Positions 1-7,133 of a stretch of 9,371 nucleotides of DNA are shown one piece after another. The position numbers and the translations under genes were made by a program. Where the stretch lies: contig CP059265.1 of NCBI GenBank assembly GCA_013693955.1, positions 1,820,790-1,830,160 on the forward strand, in the 5' to 3' direction. The stretch's first letter is position 1; each line of letters opens with the position of its first letter. This DNA is from Candidatus Thiothrix singaporensis. GTDB taxonomy: Bacteria > Pseudomonadota > Gammaproteobacteria > Thiotrichales > Thiotrichaceae. The notes below the pieces were generated by a model. It had not been told where the DNA came from. It saw only the letters and a list, made by a program, of their open reading frames with translations, and ran no database searches.

Positions 1-909
1 GAACAGGGTGCCGCCATCGGCTTGCTCGAAACGCCCCTTGCGCTGGCTGACCGCGCCGGTGAACGCGCCCTTTTCATGCCCGAACAGTTCGGACTCCAGC
101 AAGTTGTCGGGCAAGGCGGCGCAATTGAGCTTGATAAAAGCGTTGTTGGCACGCGGCGAATGGTAGTGGATGGCGTTGGCGATCAGTTCCTTGCCGGTGC
201 CGGATTCGCCACGGATCAGCACAGTGGTGTTCCATTTCGCCACCTGCCGCGCCTGTTCAAACACGGTCTGCATGACGCGGGTGCGCCCGATCAGGTTGCC
301 AAAGCCATAATCACCCTTGACCTTGCGGCGCAGCGAATCGCGCTCCTTTTGCAATTCCTGCCGGTCGTTGGCGACCTGGTTGGCGAGCACCACGTTCTGG
401 CCGATCAGGTTGCCGACCATTTCCAGGAAACGGCGGCGTTCAGCCAGCAGGTGCAGCTCCGCAGGCGGTTGGGCGGCCAATACCCCGACGATTTCGTCGC
501 CGCGCGCACGGATCGGCACGGCGATCAGCGGCAGGGCGGAATTGTAGACACCGAGCCGGTCGAGAAACCGTGGCTCATCGGCCAACTTGCGGATAATCAG
601 GGGTTTGTCCATTTCCATGACCAGCCCCATGATGCCTTCGCCGGAACGGTAGCGCACATTGTCCACCGTCGGTTTGTCCTGCCGGTGCAGCTCCCACAGC
701 AACAGGTCGCCGCTGGCCTCATCCAGCAGGCTGACCATGCCGTGCTCCAACTGCCCTTGCTCATGCAGGACGCGCAACACTTCGCGCAGGCTGTCCGACA
801 GGTTCAGGGAACGGTTCAACACCTTGCTGACTTCGTAGATACAGGCCAGTTCGTCTTCCAGTAGGGTCAGGGTCTGTTCCAGTTGGGAGGCGTCGCGCCC
901 ATCACTCAT
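1..909 (-). CDS. nifA: NifA, sigma-54-dependent nif activator (N-terminal 303 codons, cut by window edge)
   Basis: NifA is the enhancer-binding protein that drives sigma-54 RNA polymerase at nitrogen-fixation promoters. Reading the minus strand from ATG at 909-907 gives 303 uninterrupted codons to the window edge. Residues of about 22-165 form a GAF sensor domain, followed by a short linker and the start of the AAA+ domain. The Walker A motif GESGTGKE is at residues 234-241, and the sigma-54 contact loop GAFTGA is at 281-286. Family members are about 520-580 residues, so the rest of the AAA+ domain and the DNA-binding helix-turn-helix lie outside the window. The start overlaps the nifL stop as ATGA, which suggests translational coupling and stoichiometric production with its inhibitor NifL. 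It is the only long gene here without a frameshift. The GAFTGA motif, GAF domain and nifL neighbour make the identification strong; NtrC and other activators lack this context. Confidence 0.95.
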   Translation of the reverse strand, partial: MSDGRDASQLEQTLTLLEDELACIYEVSKVLNRSLNLSDSLREVLRVLHEQGQLEHGMVSLLDEASGDLLLWELHRQDKPTVDNVRYRSGEGIMGLVMEMDKPLIIRKLADEPRFLDRLGVYNSALPLIAVPIRARGDEIVGVLAAQPPAELHLLAERRRFLEMVGNLIGQNVVLANQVANDRQELQKERDSLRRKVKGDYGFGNLIGRTRVMQTVFEQARQVAKWNTTVLIRGESGTGKELIANAIHYHSPRANNAFIKLNCAALPDNLLESELFGHEKGAFTGAVSQRKGRFEQADGGTLF

Positions 910-2477
910 GCTTCGGCCTCGCTACTGTAGCGGATGGGAAGGTTGACCAGGAGACGGCAGCCGCTGGCGTAATCTGGATCAATGCGGATGCCGCCACCGT
1001 GGCTGTTGACGATTTCCTGCGCCATGCTCAGACCCATACCGGCCTTGCCGCGCCCGCGTTTCCAGCCGCTTTGGAAGGGTTCGAACACTTTCAGGCGCTG
1101 CTGGGCGGGTATGCCGACACCGTTGTCGGTGATCTCCACCCAGATGGCGTCGTCCTTCACGCTGGTGTGGATGCGCAGTTCCGGGTTGCGGCGCCCGGCT
1201 TCCTCCAGCGACAGCAGGGCATTGTCCAGCAGGTAGTGGAACATGCGCCGCAAGGAGGATTCGCTGCCAGTGATGGTGGGCAGCACCGGCTCCGGCTTCC
1301 AGTCAACCACGGCACCGACAGACAGCAGCCGGTCGGTGGAAATGACCAACAGATCCTGAGGATCTGGTTGATGTTGACCAGAAGCGGCGCTCCTGCTCGG
1401 CTTTGGGCAGCACCCGGCGCATGGCGTCCAAGGCACGCAGGGAGGAGTCCAGCACCTGCCGCAGGATGGGGTAAAGCGCTTCCGGCGAAGAATGCGACAT
1501 CGCCAGCGCCGCCTGGATGACGTTGATCGGCGTCTCCAACTGGAAGATGGCACCGGACAACGTTTCACGGATGCTCTGGCCAATTCCTGTTCCGCTATCT
1601 GCACCTTCAGTTGCTGGATGCGGGCGCGCTCGGCCTCGGCTTTGCGGGTGGTGATGTCAGTGGCGACCAACAGCAGGTAGTGGCCGTTTTCAGCATCATT
1701 GCCAGCCTTGAAGTAATTCTGGGCGGCATGGTCAGTTCGGCGACATGAATGCCGGACACGGTGAACCAGCATTCAGTCCCATTGGGCGCGTCGAACCGCA
1801 CCTGGGCATCATTGAAACCACCGAAGGCATCGCTGCCCTCCAGCCGGTCGGCCAGCGCCTCCAGGAACAGATGGGCGGGTTCAGTGTCGTCAAAGCTCGC
1901 CTTCAGCCGTTTGTAAGCCTGGTTGTCAAGCAGCACGTTATGTTCGCTGTCCAACAAGACCACGATGGTCGGGCCAAATCCAGAATGGTTTCCGACAAGA
2001 CTTTCTGGTGCTTGAGCTCCTGTTCAAGCTGATGCAGGGTGGAAATGTCGCGGTGCATGCCGAGGAAATTGGTGATGCGGCGGCCAGCGTCCAGCACCGG
2101 CGCGATATTGAGTTCCGCCAAATAGCTTTGGCCTGCCTTGGTGCGGTTGACCAGGGTGCCGCGCCACACCTTGCCGCTCTGGATGGTGCGCCACAGGTCG
2201 CGGTAAACCTCCAATGGCGTGGTGTTGCAGGACAGCAGGGATTCGTTCTTCCCGCAGATTTCATCGCGGGTGTAGCCGGTCAGGTTTTCAAACGCCAAGT
2301 TGACATAGAGGATATTGGCGCGGATGTCCGTGATGGAAATCGCCACGGGTGCCTGCTCCACGGTTTCAAGGATGGCCTGCAACGACAAGCCGCCACATGC
2401 TCAAAACCGGGGATACCGGAAATGTCCGCATGCAATTCGTTGAGTGGCGTGGCAAGAATCTGGTTCGGCATTGGCAT
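906..2477 (-). CDS. nifL: NifL, PAS/histidine-kinase-like anti-activator of NifA (frameshifted in this sequence)
   Basis: NifL binds NifA and blocks it when oxygen or fixed nitrogen is present. The start chosen is ATG at 2477 (MPMPNQIL), with GAGG a few bases upstream; ATG at 2471 is an alternative. No single frame covers the gene. Reading through six points, each one base short (near 2388, 1969, 1733, 1572, 1380 and 1355), gives about 525 residues, against about 519 in A. vinelandii NifL. In order: PAS1 (about 35-145, with [19 protein letters not shown] like the FAD-binding PAS of Azotobacter), PAS2 (about 155-270), a helical linker, an H-box-like segment [12 protein letters not shown], and a GHKL ATPase-like domain with [19 protein letters not shown] and GMGLSM. 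Phe (about residue 313) occupies the position of the H-box His, so phosphotransfer is unlikely. The repairs restore continuous similarity to Azotobacter NifL, so I regard the gene as intact in the organism. Confidence 0.92.
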
Positions 2478-2514
2478 GGCATCCTCGCTCAATAAGGTAT
2501 CGCTAATATTGTAA

Positions 2515-2530
2515 AGCAATAACTGTGCCA
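2515..2530 (-). promoter_or_regulatory. Sigma-54 (-24/-12) promoter of nifLA
   Basis: On the minus strand this reads TGGCACAGTTATTGCT, with GG and GC exactly ten bases apart, matching the sigma-54 consensus TGGCAC-N5-TTGCW. GG is at 2529-2528 and GC at 2517-2516. A transcript would start near 2504 and leave a leader of about 27 bases before the nifL start at 2477. NifA sites lie 130-200 bases upstream. Activation by NifA (autoregulation) is inferred; NtrC is the alternative, as in Klebsiella nifLA, but I did not find a clear NtrC site. Confidence 0.85.
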
Positions 2531-2653
2531 CCGGATTGGTGGGCATCAGTAAGGCGAAACAGGGAACAAATGAACCACCAGCCCTGCTTTGCAGAACAGT
2601 GCGTTGGAGAAAGATGGGCGATTTGTCACAGCCTTCCAGCGTGCTAACTGCAT

Positions 2654-2669
2654 TGTAGTAAATCAGACA
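2654..2669. promoter_or_regulatory. NifA upstream activator site 1 (TGT-N10-ACA)
   Basis: TGT at 2654-2656 and ACA at 2667-2669 are separated by exactly ten bases, the known NifA-binding pattern. It lies about 130 bases upstream of the nifL -24 element and about 158 bases upstream of the rnfA -24 element, within the usual working range. The pattern is symmetric, so it can serve either direction. Confidence 0.75.
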
Positions 2670-2680
2670 ATCGCACAAAT

Positions 2681-2696
2681 TGTCATAAAGGCGACA
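2681..2696. promoter_or_regulatory. NifA upstream activator site 2 (TGT-N10-ACA)
   Basis: TGT at 2681-2683 and ACA at 2694-2696 flank ten bases. It is 27 bases downstream of site 1 and about 131 bases upstream of the rnfA -24 element. It sits near the middle of the divergent region. Confidence 0.78.
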
Positions 2697-2718
2697 AATG
2701 TCCCACGCTTCGGAAAAA

Positions 2719-2734
2719 TGTCGCAAACCCCACA
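2719..2734. promoter_or_regulatory. NifA upstream activator site 3 (TGT-N10-ACA)
   Basis: TGT at 2719-2721 and ACA at 2732-2734 flank ten bases. It is about 93 bases upstream of the rnfA -24 element, the most typical enhancer distance of the three for rnf. A near-match (TGT-N10-ACC) follows at 2747-2762 and was not counted. Confidence 0.75.
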
Positions 2735-2818
2735 CATGTTCCCCGATGTCATAAACAACACCAATAAATTCACCATAAAAATGCTTTTAATTCATACTAT
2801 TACCGCCATACCAACCAC

Positions 2819-2834
2819 TGGCACGCAACCTGCA
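2819..2834 (+). promoter_or_regulatory. Sigma-54 (-24/-12) promoter of rnfAB
   Basis: The sequence TGGCACGCAACCTGCA matches TGGCACG-N4-TTGCA except for C in place of the first T of the -12 box. GG (2820-2821) and GC (2832-2833) are ten bases apart. Transcription would begin near 2845, about 26 bases before the rnfA ATG at 2871. With the three upstream NifA sites, this indicates that rnf is expressed with nitrogenase. Confidence 0.82.
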
Positions 2835-2870
2835 TCATCATCCCCACTGACAGATTTCAGGGAATGCGCA

Positions 2871-3448
2871 ATGGAATACTTCATGCTCCTGCTGGGAACC
2901 GTACTGGTCAACAACGTTGTGCTGGTCAAGTTCCTCGGCCTTTGCCCCTTCATGGGCGTCTCCAAACAGATTGATTCCGCCATCGGCATGGGCATGGCGA
3001 CCACCTTCGTGCTGACGCTGGCCTCCGTGGCGGGCTGGATGCTGGAGCACTGGGTGTTGCAGCCGCTGGGGCTGGGTTTCCTGCGCATCCTCTCCTTCAT
3101 TTTGGTGATCGCCGCCACCGTGCAGTTTACCGAAATGGTGATCAAAAAATATCACCCGCATTGTATCAAGTTCTGGGCATTTTTCTGCCATTGATCACCA
3201 CCAACTGCGCAGTGCTGGGTGTGGCGCTGTTGAACGTGCAGGAGGCGCACAACTTTGTGCAAACCACCCTGTATGCGTTTGGCTCGGCGGTGGGCTTCTC
3301 GCTGGTGCTGGTCATTTTTGCCGGGTTGCGTGAACGGCTGGCGCTGGCGCAAGTGCCAACGGCATTCAGCGGCCTGCCGATTGCGTTCATTGTTGCCGGA
3401 TTGCTGTCACTGGCCTTTATGGGCTTCGCAGGTCTGGTTTCACATTGA
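2871..3448 (+). CDS. rnfA: RnfA, membrane subunit of the Rnf electron-transport complex (one-base frameshift)
   Basis: RnfA is an integral membrane subunit of the ion-motive Rnf complex, which in diazotrophs sends electrons to ferredoxin or flavodoxin for nitrogenase. Translation starts at ATG 2871, preceded by AGGGA at 2859-2863. The N-terminus [15 protein letters not shown] and the following [13 protein letters not shown] are typical of RnfA/RsxA. The frame breaks at the six-A run 3144-3149. Adding one A restores [18 protein letters not shown] and then [13 protein letters not shown] through to the TGA at 3446-3448. The repaired product is 192 residues, about the same as E. coli RsxA (193), and consists of about six hydrophobic segments. 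RnfE is homologous, but the sequence and first position in the operon favour RnfA. rnfB starts 19 bases downstream. Confidence 0.94.
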
Positions 3449-3467
3449 AATTATTAGGGAGTGTGTG

Positions 3468-4058
3468 ATGAGTGCGATTTTGATGCTGATGACTCTAGGG
3501 CTGGTGCTGGGCGGCTTGTTGGGCGTAGCCGCCCAATACCTCAAGGTGGAAGGCAATCCCCTGCAAGAAGAAATCGAAGCCCTGATGCCCGGTTCACAAT
3601 GTGGCCAATGCGGTTACCCCGGCTGTGCGCCAGCGGCGGAAGCCATCGCCAATGGCAGTGCGCCAGTGACCGCCTGCCCCCGGCGGCAAGGCGTTAGCAG
3701 AAACGTTGGCGGCCAAACTCGGCGTCAGCATTGACCTCTCCGGGGTAGAGGAAAAAGGCCGGTGATCGCCTATGTGCATGAAAACCTATGCATCGGCTGC
3801 ACCAAGTGCTTCAAGCGCTGCCCAACCGACGCGATCATAGGCGCCTGAAACAGATTCATGCGGTATTTGCCGACGCCTGCACCGGCTGCGAAAATGCTTT
3901 GACGTATGCCCGACCGAATGCATTGAAATGCGCCCGCTGACACCGACCTTACAAACCTGGTATTGGCCAAGCCCGGCGGCGATTGCCTGATTCCCCGGCA
4001 ATGGATTCAGGTACGCCCAAGCAGCAGCGCTGAGTTGGAAATTGTTAAGAATTGTTAA
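3468..4058 (+). CDS. rnfB: RnfB, iron-sulfur subunit of the Rnf complex (several frameshifts)
   Basis: RnfB passes electrons through iron-sulfur clusters to the membrane part of Rnf. It starts at ATG 3468 with a hydrophobic anchor ([18 protein letters not shown]). Next comes the CGQCGYPGC motif of the first 4Fe-4S domain, then a ferredoxin-like pair, [12 protein letters not shown] and CTGCEKCFDVCP. The reading changes frame near 3677-3681 (five C), 3760, 3846, 3891-3894 (four A) and 3969-3970. Adding bases at these points gives about 198 residues, against 192 for E. coli RsxB, ending at TAA 4056-4058. Without the last repair the frame would stop at a TGA near 3988. The C-terminal 25 or so residues (after WYWPKPGGD) are less certain. 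rnfC normally follows but does not here. Confidence 0.9.
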
Positions 4059-4063
4059 TTTGG
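4040..4063 (+). repeat. Inverted-pair element, left copy, with tandem TTGTTAA
   Basis: Two TTGTTAA heptamers (4042-4048 and 4052-4058) are spaced ten bases start to start, one helical turn. The whole 24-base block matches the reverse complement of 5958-5981 at 21 positions. It overlaps the last codons and stop of rnfB and lies 60-83 bases upstream of the first sulfotransferase. Same-face direct repeats suit an OmpR/PhoB-type regulator; a cassette boundary is the other reading. Confidence 0.55.
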
Positions 4064-4122
4064 CTTTCAGGAACCCCCAATTTACCTAGCCTTGACTCAT
4101 TCTTAACATTGCAGAAGCAAGC

Positions 4123-5036
4123 ATGATGCCCCTGTCAGCAACAAAACCATTCCGGCGCGCTAATATGGACGCCGCCGCCCTGCCCCGCCAGACCGTACAG
4201 GAGCCGTTGCGTGACTCCACCCACTGGAACCACGTCAAACCACGCACGGACGACATCATCATCGCCACCTGCTACAAGGCAGGCACCACCCTGACGCAAC
4301 AAATCGTCAACCTGTTGCTGAATGGCGGCAAAGATTTCGCTGCCATGCGCACCCTAAGCCCATGGGTGGAATCCACCCTGCACGCCCCGCCAGCGGAAGC
4401 CATCGAAGCGCTGCCTTCCCCCGCTTCCTGAAAACCCACTTGCACCCGCAAGCCCTCCCCTGGCATCGGGAGTGGAAATACATCTACTTGGCGCGGGATG
4501 GGCGTGATGTTGGCCTATCGTTGTACAACCACATCCGCACCATGGCGGAAGAAATCACCGCCGCTGGCAAGCCAGTCCCTCCCGTCCATAGCATCCCGGC
4601 GGATTTCGGCACCTTCTGGGACCAGTGGGTGGAAACTGGCAAGCCGCGCTGGGATTTCTGGGGAAACGTCGCCAGTTGGTGGCAAATCCGCCACCAACCG
4701 AATGTGCTCCTGCTGCACTATGCCGACCTGACACGCAACAAACCACAGGAAGCCGAACGGATCGCCCACTTTCTTGGCTGCGAATGGGACGCCTCCATCT
4801 GTGGCCTGGTTTGCGAAAAATCCTCGTTGGAATACATGCGCCAACTGGAGCTGGCGGGCAAACTGGGTTCGCCCGACAAGAACAAGCAAAAGACCGGCTT
4901 GGTGAACAAAGGCGGCAATGGCCGCTGGAAAGACCTGCTGACGGAGCAACAGCTAAAACGCTATGCAGCCATCGCCGCCCACAAGCTGGAACCGGCATGC
5001 GCTGAATGGTTGCATCATGGCGGGCATATCGGTTAA
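4123..5036 (+). CDS. PAPS-dependent sulfotransferase (one-base frameshift)
   Basis: The product would move a sulfuryl group from PAPS to a hydroxyl or amine in the cytoplasm. Residues 50-56, CYKAGTT, fit the 5'-phosphosulfate-binding loop of cytosolic-type sulfotransferases (usually YPKSGTTW). [16 protein letters not shown] (about 122-137) is the 3'-phosphate-binding motif. [16 protein letters not shown] (about 258-273) matches the late GxxGxxK motif. The frame breaks at the five-C run 4418-4422. Adding one C gives [11 protein letters not shown] and a product of about 304 residues, normal for the family. ATG 4123 and ATG 4126 are adjacent; ATG 4165 in the same frame is also possible, and no strong ribosome-binding site decides. 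The gene converges with the dioxygenase (13 bases between stops). The substrate is unknown; a product of the downstream peptide synthetase locus is a reasonable guess. Confidence 0.85.
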
Positions 5037-5049
5037 CCCAAACCCGGAT

Positions 5050-5848
5050 TCAGGATTGGGCGTAAGCCTGGTTCGGCGAATACCCGCTGCCTGCCTCCTT
5101 TTGGTAAACCTTGCCGGGGCGTTTGGTAATGACCACCATCCCCTGATTTTCCGCCAGATTGAGGATGGCATGGGAAAAATGTTCGGGGATAAACACAATA
5201 TCGCCCGCGCGCTGCTCGCATTCATAAATGGCCACACCCTGGCGGCGCACCTGTTCCCCCCCACAAACCAGTCGCGTGAAAAGCTTCCCGCTCCATACTC
5301 TTTGTGGCACTGCTTGAGAATCTCCCAGCCCTTAGGGGCGATATCGGGGTCGGCGTCATACATCACCCAACGCTTGGCACCGGATTGCAGCAGGTTGAAA
5401 GCATCCATATGGCAATGCGGCAGGGAACCACCGTCCTGGTTGGCGTGAAAAAGAAATAAGCGCCGATGTCTTGGCGGGCAAAGAAAGGGTTAGGCAACGG
5501 AATATCTGCCAAAAAGCGGGGCAAATGCTGCTGTTCCGCATCAAATGGTTCAAACGTGATGGTGCTCAAATGCGAGTAATGCTGGAAGTATTCTGTTAGC
5601 GCACATTTTTCCTTGGAGTAAGAAGGCCGTGAATCCCGGGCGACTGTGCAGTGGAAGTCGCCCATTTCAGCAACCAGGTACTCCCGTGTCCACTTCCGCA
5701 TGAAATCCCAATTGGCGCAAGCATCCTTAAGCAGCACAGGCACACGCGGCCTGAAGTAATGCTCCATGAAATGTCCGTGCGCCATATCCACCGCATCCAC
5801 GACCTCAACCGGCAGGATTGGAGCCATTTCCAGGGCTGCTGAATTCAT
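5050..5848 (-). CDS. Cupin/JmjC-like Fe(II)/2-oxoglutarate oxygenase (two one-base frameshifts)
   Basis: The gene encodes a cupin_8 (JmjC-like) protein, a family of Fe(II)- and 2-oxoglutarate-dependent hydroxylases. The start chosen is ATG 5848 (MNSAALEMAP) because GGAGG lies eight bases upstream; ATG codons at 5902 and near 5860 would extend the same frame. One base is missing near 5447 and one in the seven-C run 5256-5262. The repaired product is about 266 residues. The iron-binding triad is visible: H147 and D149 in PHCHMDAFN, and H227 in IPEHFSHAILN. GAKRW after the HxD follows the usual cupin_8 pattern. The N-terminal half (RPRVPVLLKDACANWDF) is typical of the family. It diverges from the racemase operon and could hydroxylate an amino acid or carrier-bound intermediate, which a sulfotransferase could then sulfate. 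That link is inference. Confidence 0.82.
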
Positions 5849-6051
5849 AAAAGTATCCTCCATATCTTGCCCAATATCGGCACAACCATGTCCCTCGGCC
5901 ATCAGATGGCTATTGGCAACGCATTCAGGGTATCAAGGGCAACAGCCAACCAACCACCCAATTTAACAAAACTTAACAATTCATGAACCCAACCTGAACA
6001 CTATTGGTGGTATGTTTTAAGACATGTCTACCCATTGATAGGAGAAGCAGC
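5849..6051. promoter_or_regulatory. Divergent region between dioxygenase and racemase operon
   Basis: These 203 bases separate two divergent starts. They hold the GGAGG ribosome-binding site for the dioxygenase, the right copy of the inverted-pair element (5958-5981), a ten-base palindrome AGACATGTCT (6020-6029) and the AGGAG site for the racemase. I do not see a convincing -35/-10 pair, a NifA site or a sigma-54 promoter. Confidence 0.55.
5958..5981 (-). repeat. Inverted-pair element, right copy, with tandem TTGTTAA
   Basis: On the minus strand this holds two TTGTTAA heptamers (at 5979-5973 and 5969-5963), again ten bases apart. It matches 4040-4063 at 21 of 24 positions in inverted orientation. 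It lies 110-133 bases upstream of the dioxygenase start and about 71-94 bases from the divergent racemase start. Confidence 0.55.
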
Positions 6052-6772
6052 ATGTTTGGCATTGTTGCTGGCCTAGGCTCGGGCTACCACCGAGTTCTAT
6101 TCAGCGTTCATGGATCGGGTAACCGCCGCCTCCCAAGGCCGCCTGCCCCGTCTGATCATGTACAGCGTCGCCATGAACCCCACTATCGAAAACGCCTTTC
6201 TGCAAGGCGCGGTGGACAGCGCCGCCACGCCCCGCCAACAAGTCAGGAGCCTGTTGAACGAAGCGGTGCAACACTTCCTGGCAAACCGGGTCACAACCGT
6301 CGCCATGGCCTGCAACACTTTACAGGATGAGCTGACAGCGCTGTGCCGTGACAATGGCCTGCACAATATCAACATGATCGACACCACCACCGCCGCCATC
6401 CGCCAGCACAACGCCCGGCGGGTGCTGATCCTCGGCACCGCCAGCACCTATTGCGATGACCTGTATGGCAAACGCCTGCATAACGACGGCCTGGAATGCA
6501 TTTACCCCAGCGCCGCACAGCAGGACTTTATTGAAACCTATATCCGTTTTGCACTGGATCAGGATATCAGCGTCGGAGCCCGCCAGCAGTTCGCTGAAAG
6601 GGTTCGGCGCATGGCCTACGCCACTGGCGCGGACGGCGTGGTGCTGGCTTGCACCGACCTGAGCGGTGATCTGGACGAGGCGGATTGCGGCCTGATGGTG
6701 TTCGATTCCCTGCAATTGCTGGCGCAAGCCGCCTCTGAACACGTACTGGGCAAAGACGAATTATTTGTATGA
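6052..6772 (+). CDS. Aspartate/glutamate racemase family protein (frameshift near the start)
   Basis: This is a PLP-independent amino acid racemase of the Asp/Glu family, which uses two cysteines for acid-base catalysis. Both are visible: C88 in VAMACNTLQ and C201 in VVLACTDLS. The start ATG 6052 has AGGAG seven bases upstream. After MFGIVAGLGSG the frame slips near 6081-6085. Two missing bases (or one extra) restore GATTEFYSAFMDRV, matching the GxATxxxY pattern at the N-terminus of aspartate racemases. The repaired length is about 240 residues, usual for the family. The stop TGA (6770-6772) overlaps the next ATG as ATGA, so it is co-translated with the carrier protein. It may supply D-aspartate, D-glutamate or a related residue to the peptide synthetase; hydantoin racemase and maleate isomerase belong to the same fold, so the exact substrate is open. 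Confidence 0.83.
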
Positions 6773-7038
6773 CAATGACACAACCCACCACACAGGTGGA
6801 ACTGGAAGCCCTGCTCACCAGCCTGTGGGAAGACGTGCTGGCAACGCCAGTCAAACCGGACGATAACTTTTTCGCCCTGGGTGGCGACTCCATCAAGGCG
6901 GTGCGGGTGATGAACCGCCTGCAAGAACAGATGAATGCCATTTTTCACCCAGCTTCCCTGTTCGATGCGCCTACAGTTGCGGCACTGGCCAGCTACTGCT
7001 TAAAAATTACCCCGATGTATTCCAGGGCACCGCACTAA
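6769..7038 (+). CDS. Peptidyl/acyl carrier protein, probably the N-terminal domain of a carrier-sulfotransferase fusion
   Basis: The product is a carrier protein that holds an intermediate on a phosphopantetheine arm. The attachment serine is S41 in FFALGGDSIKAVRVMNRL, the typical peptidyl-carrier motif with D before S. Helices on either side (LEALLTSLWEDVL, PASLFDAPTVAALASYCL) complete a normal domain of about 80 residues. There is no adenylation domain, so it must be loaded by another protein. As given, the frame ends at TAA 7036-7038. Adding one A to the five-A run 7002-7006 changes the tail to LKNYPDVFQGTALTTTERV and continues in frame, with no stop, into the sulfotransferase. Such repairs are needed in most neighbours, so I think the fusion is real. 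Translation starts within the racemase stop (ATGA). Confidence 0.85.
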   Translation: MTMTQPTTQVELEALLTSLWEDVLATPVKPDDNFFALGGDSIKAVRVMNRLQEQMNAIFHPASLFDAPTVAALASYCLKITPMYSRAPH

Positions 7039-7133
7039 CGACGACTGAGCGTGTCAGCGTCCCTCAGATACACCTCGCCCGCCAGCACCTGTTGCAGCGT
7101 AGTTCTGCCGCTGATTTGCAGGTTGACAGGCGC

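Larger units (their letters stand above)
2478..2870. promoter_or_regulatory. Divergent nifL / rnfA control region (393 bases, no gene)
   Basis: This non-coding stretch separates two divergent operons. It contains a minus-strand sigma-54 promoter at 2515-2530, three TGT-N10-ACA sites between 2654 and 2734, an AT-rich spacer of about 2750-2810, and a plus-strand sigma-54 promoter at 2819-2834. The layout suggests one shared set of upstream activator sites serving both directions. The AT-rich spacer could bend the DNA, with or without IHF, but I see no good IHF consensus. Nothing else coding is convincing; open frames across it are accidental. Confidence 0.85.

Noticed and set aside
22..864. A 280-residue open frame on the plus strand across nifA
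   Set aside because: It is antisense to a clear NifA protein with Walker A and GAFTGA motifs. Its translation is rich in Q, H and A without any domain, typical of the complement of a GC-rich gene.
999..1520. Plus-strand open frames of 84-173 residues across nifL
   Set aside because: They mirror the NifL ATPase domain and have no recognisable motif or ribosome-binding site.
2747..2762. A fourth NifA site (TGT-N10-ACC)
   Set aside because: The last base does not match the ACA half; with three exact sites nearby it adds little.
3144..3149. Programmed frameshifting at the six-A run in rnfA
   Set aside because: Known rnfA genes do not use a frameshift, and similar one-base losses occur in most other genes of the window, so a sequence error explains it better.
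5031..5060. Terminator between the convergent sulfotransferase and dioxygenase genes
   Set aside because: Only a five-base CCCAA/TTGGG pairing around a long loop, with no T run on either side; too weak to call.
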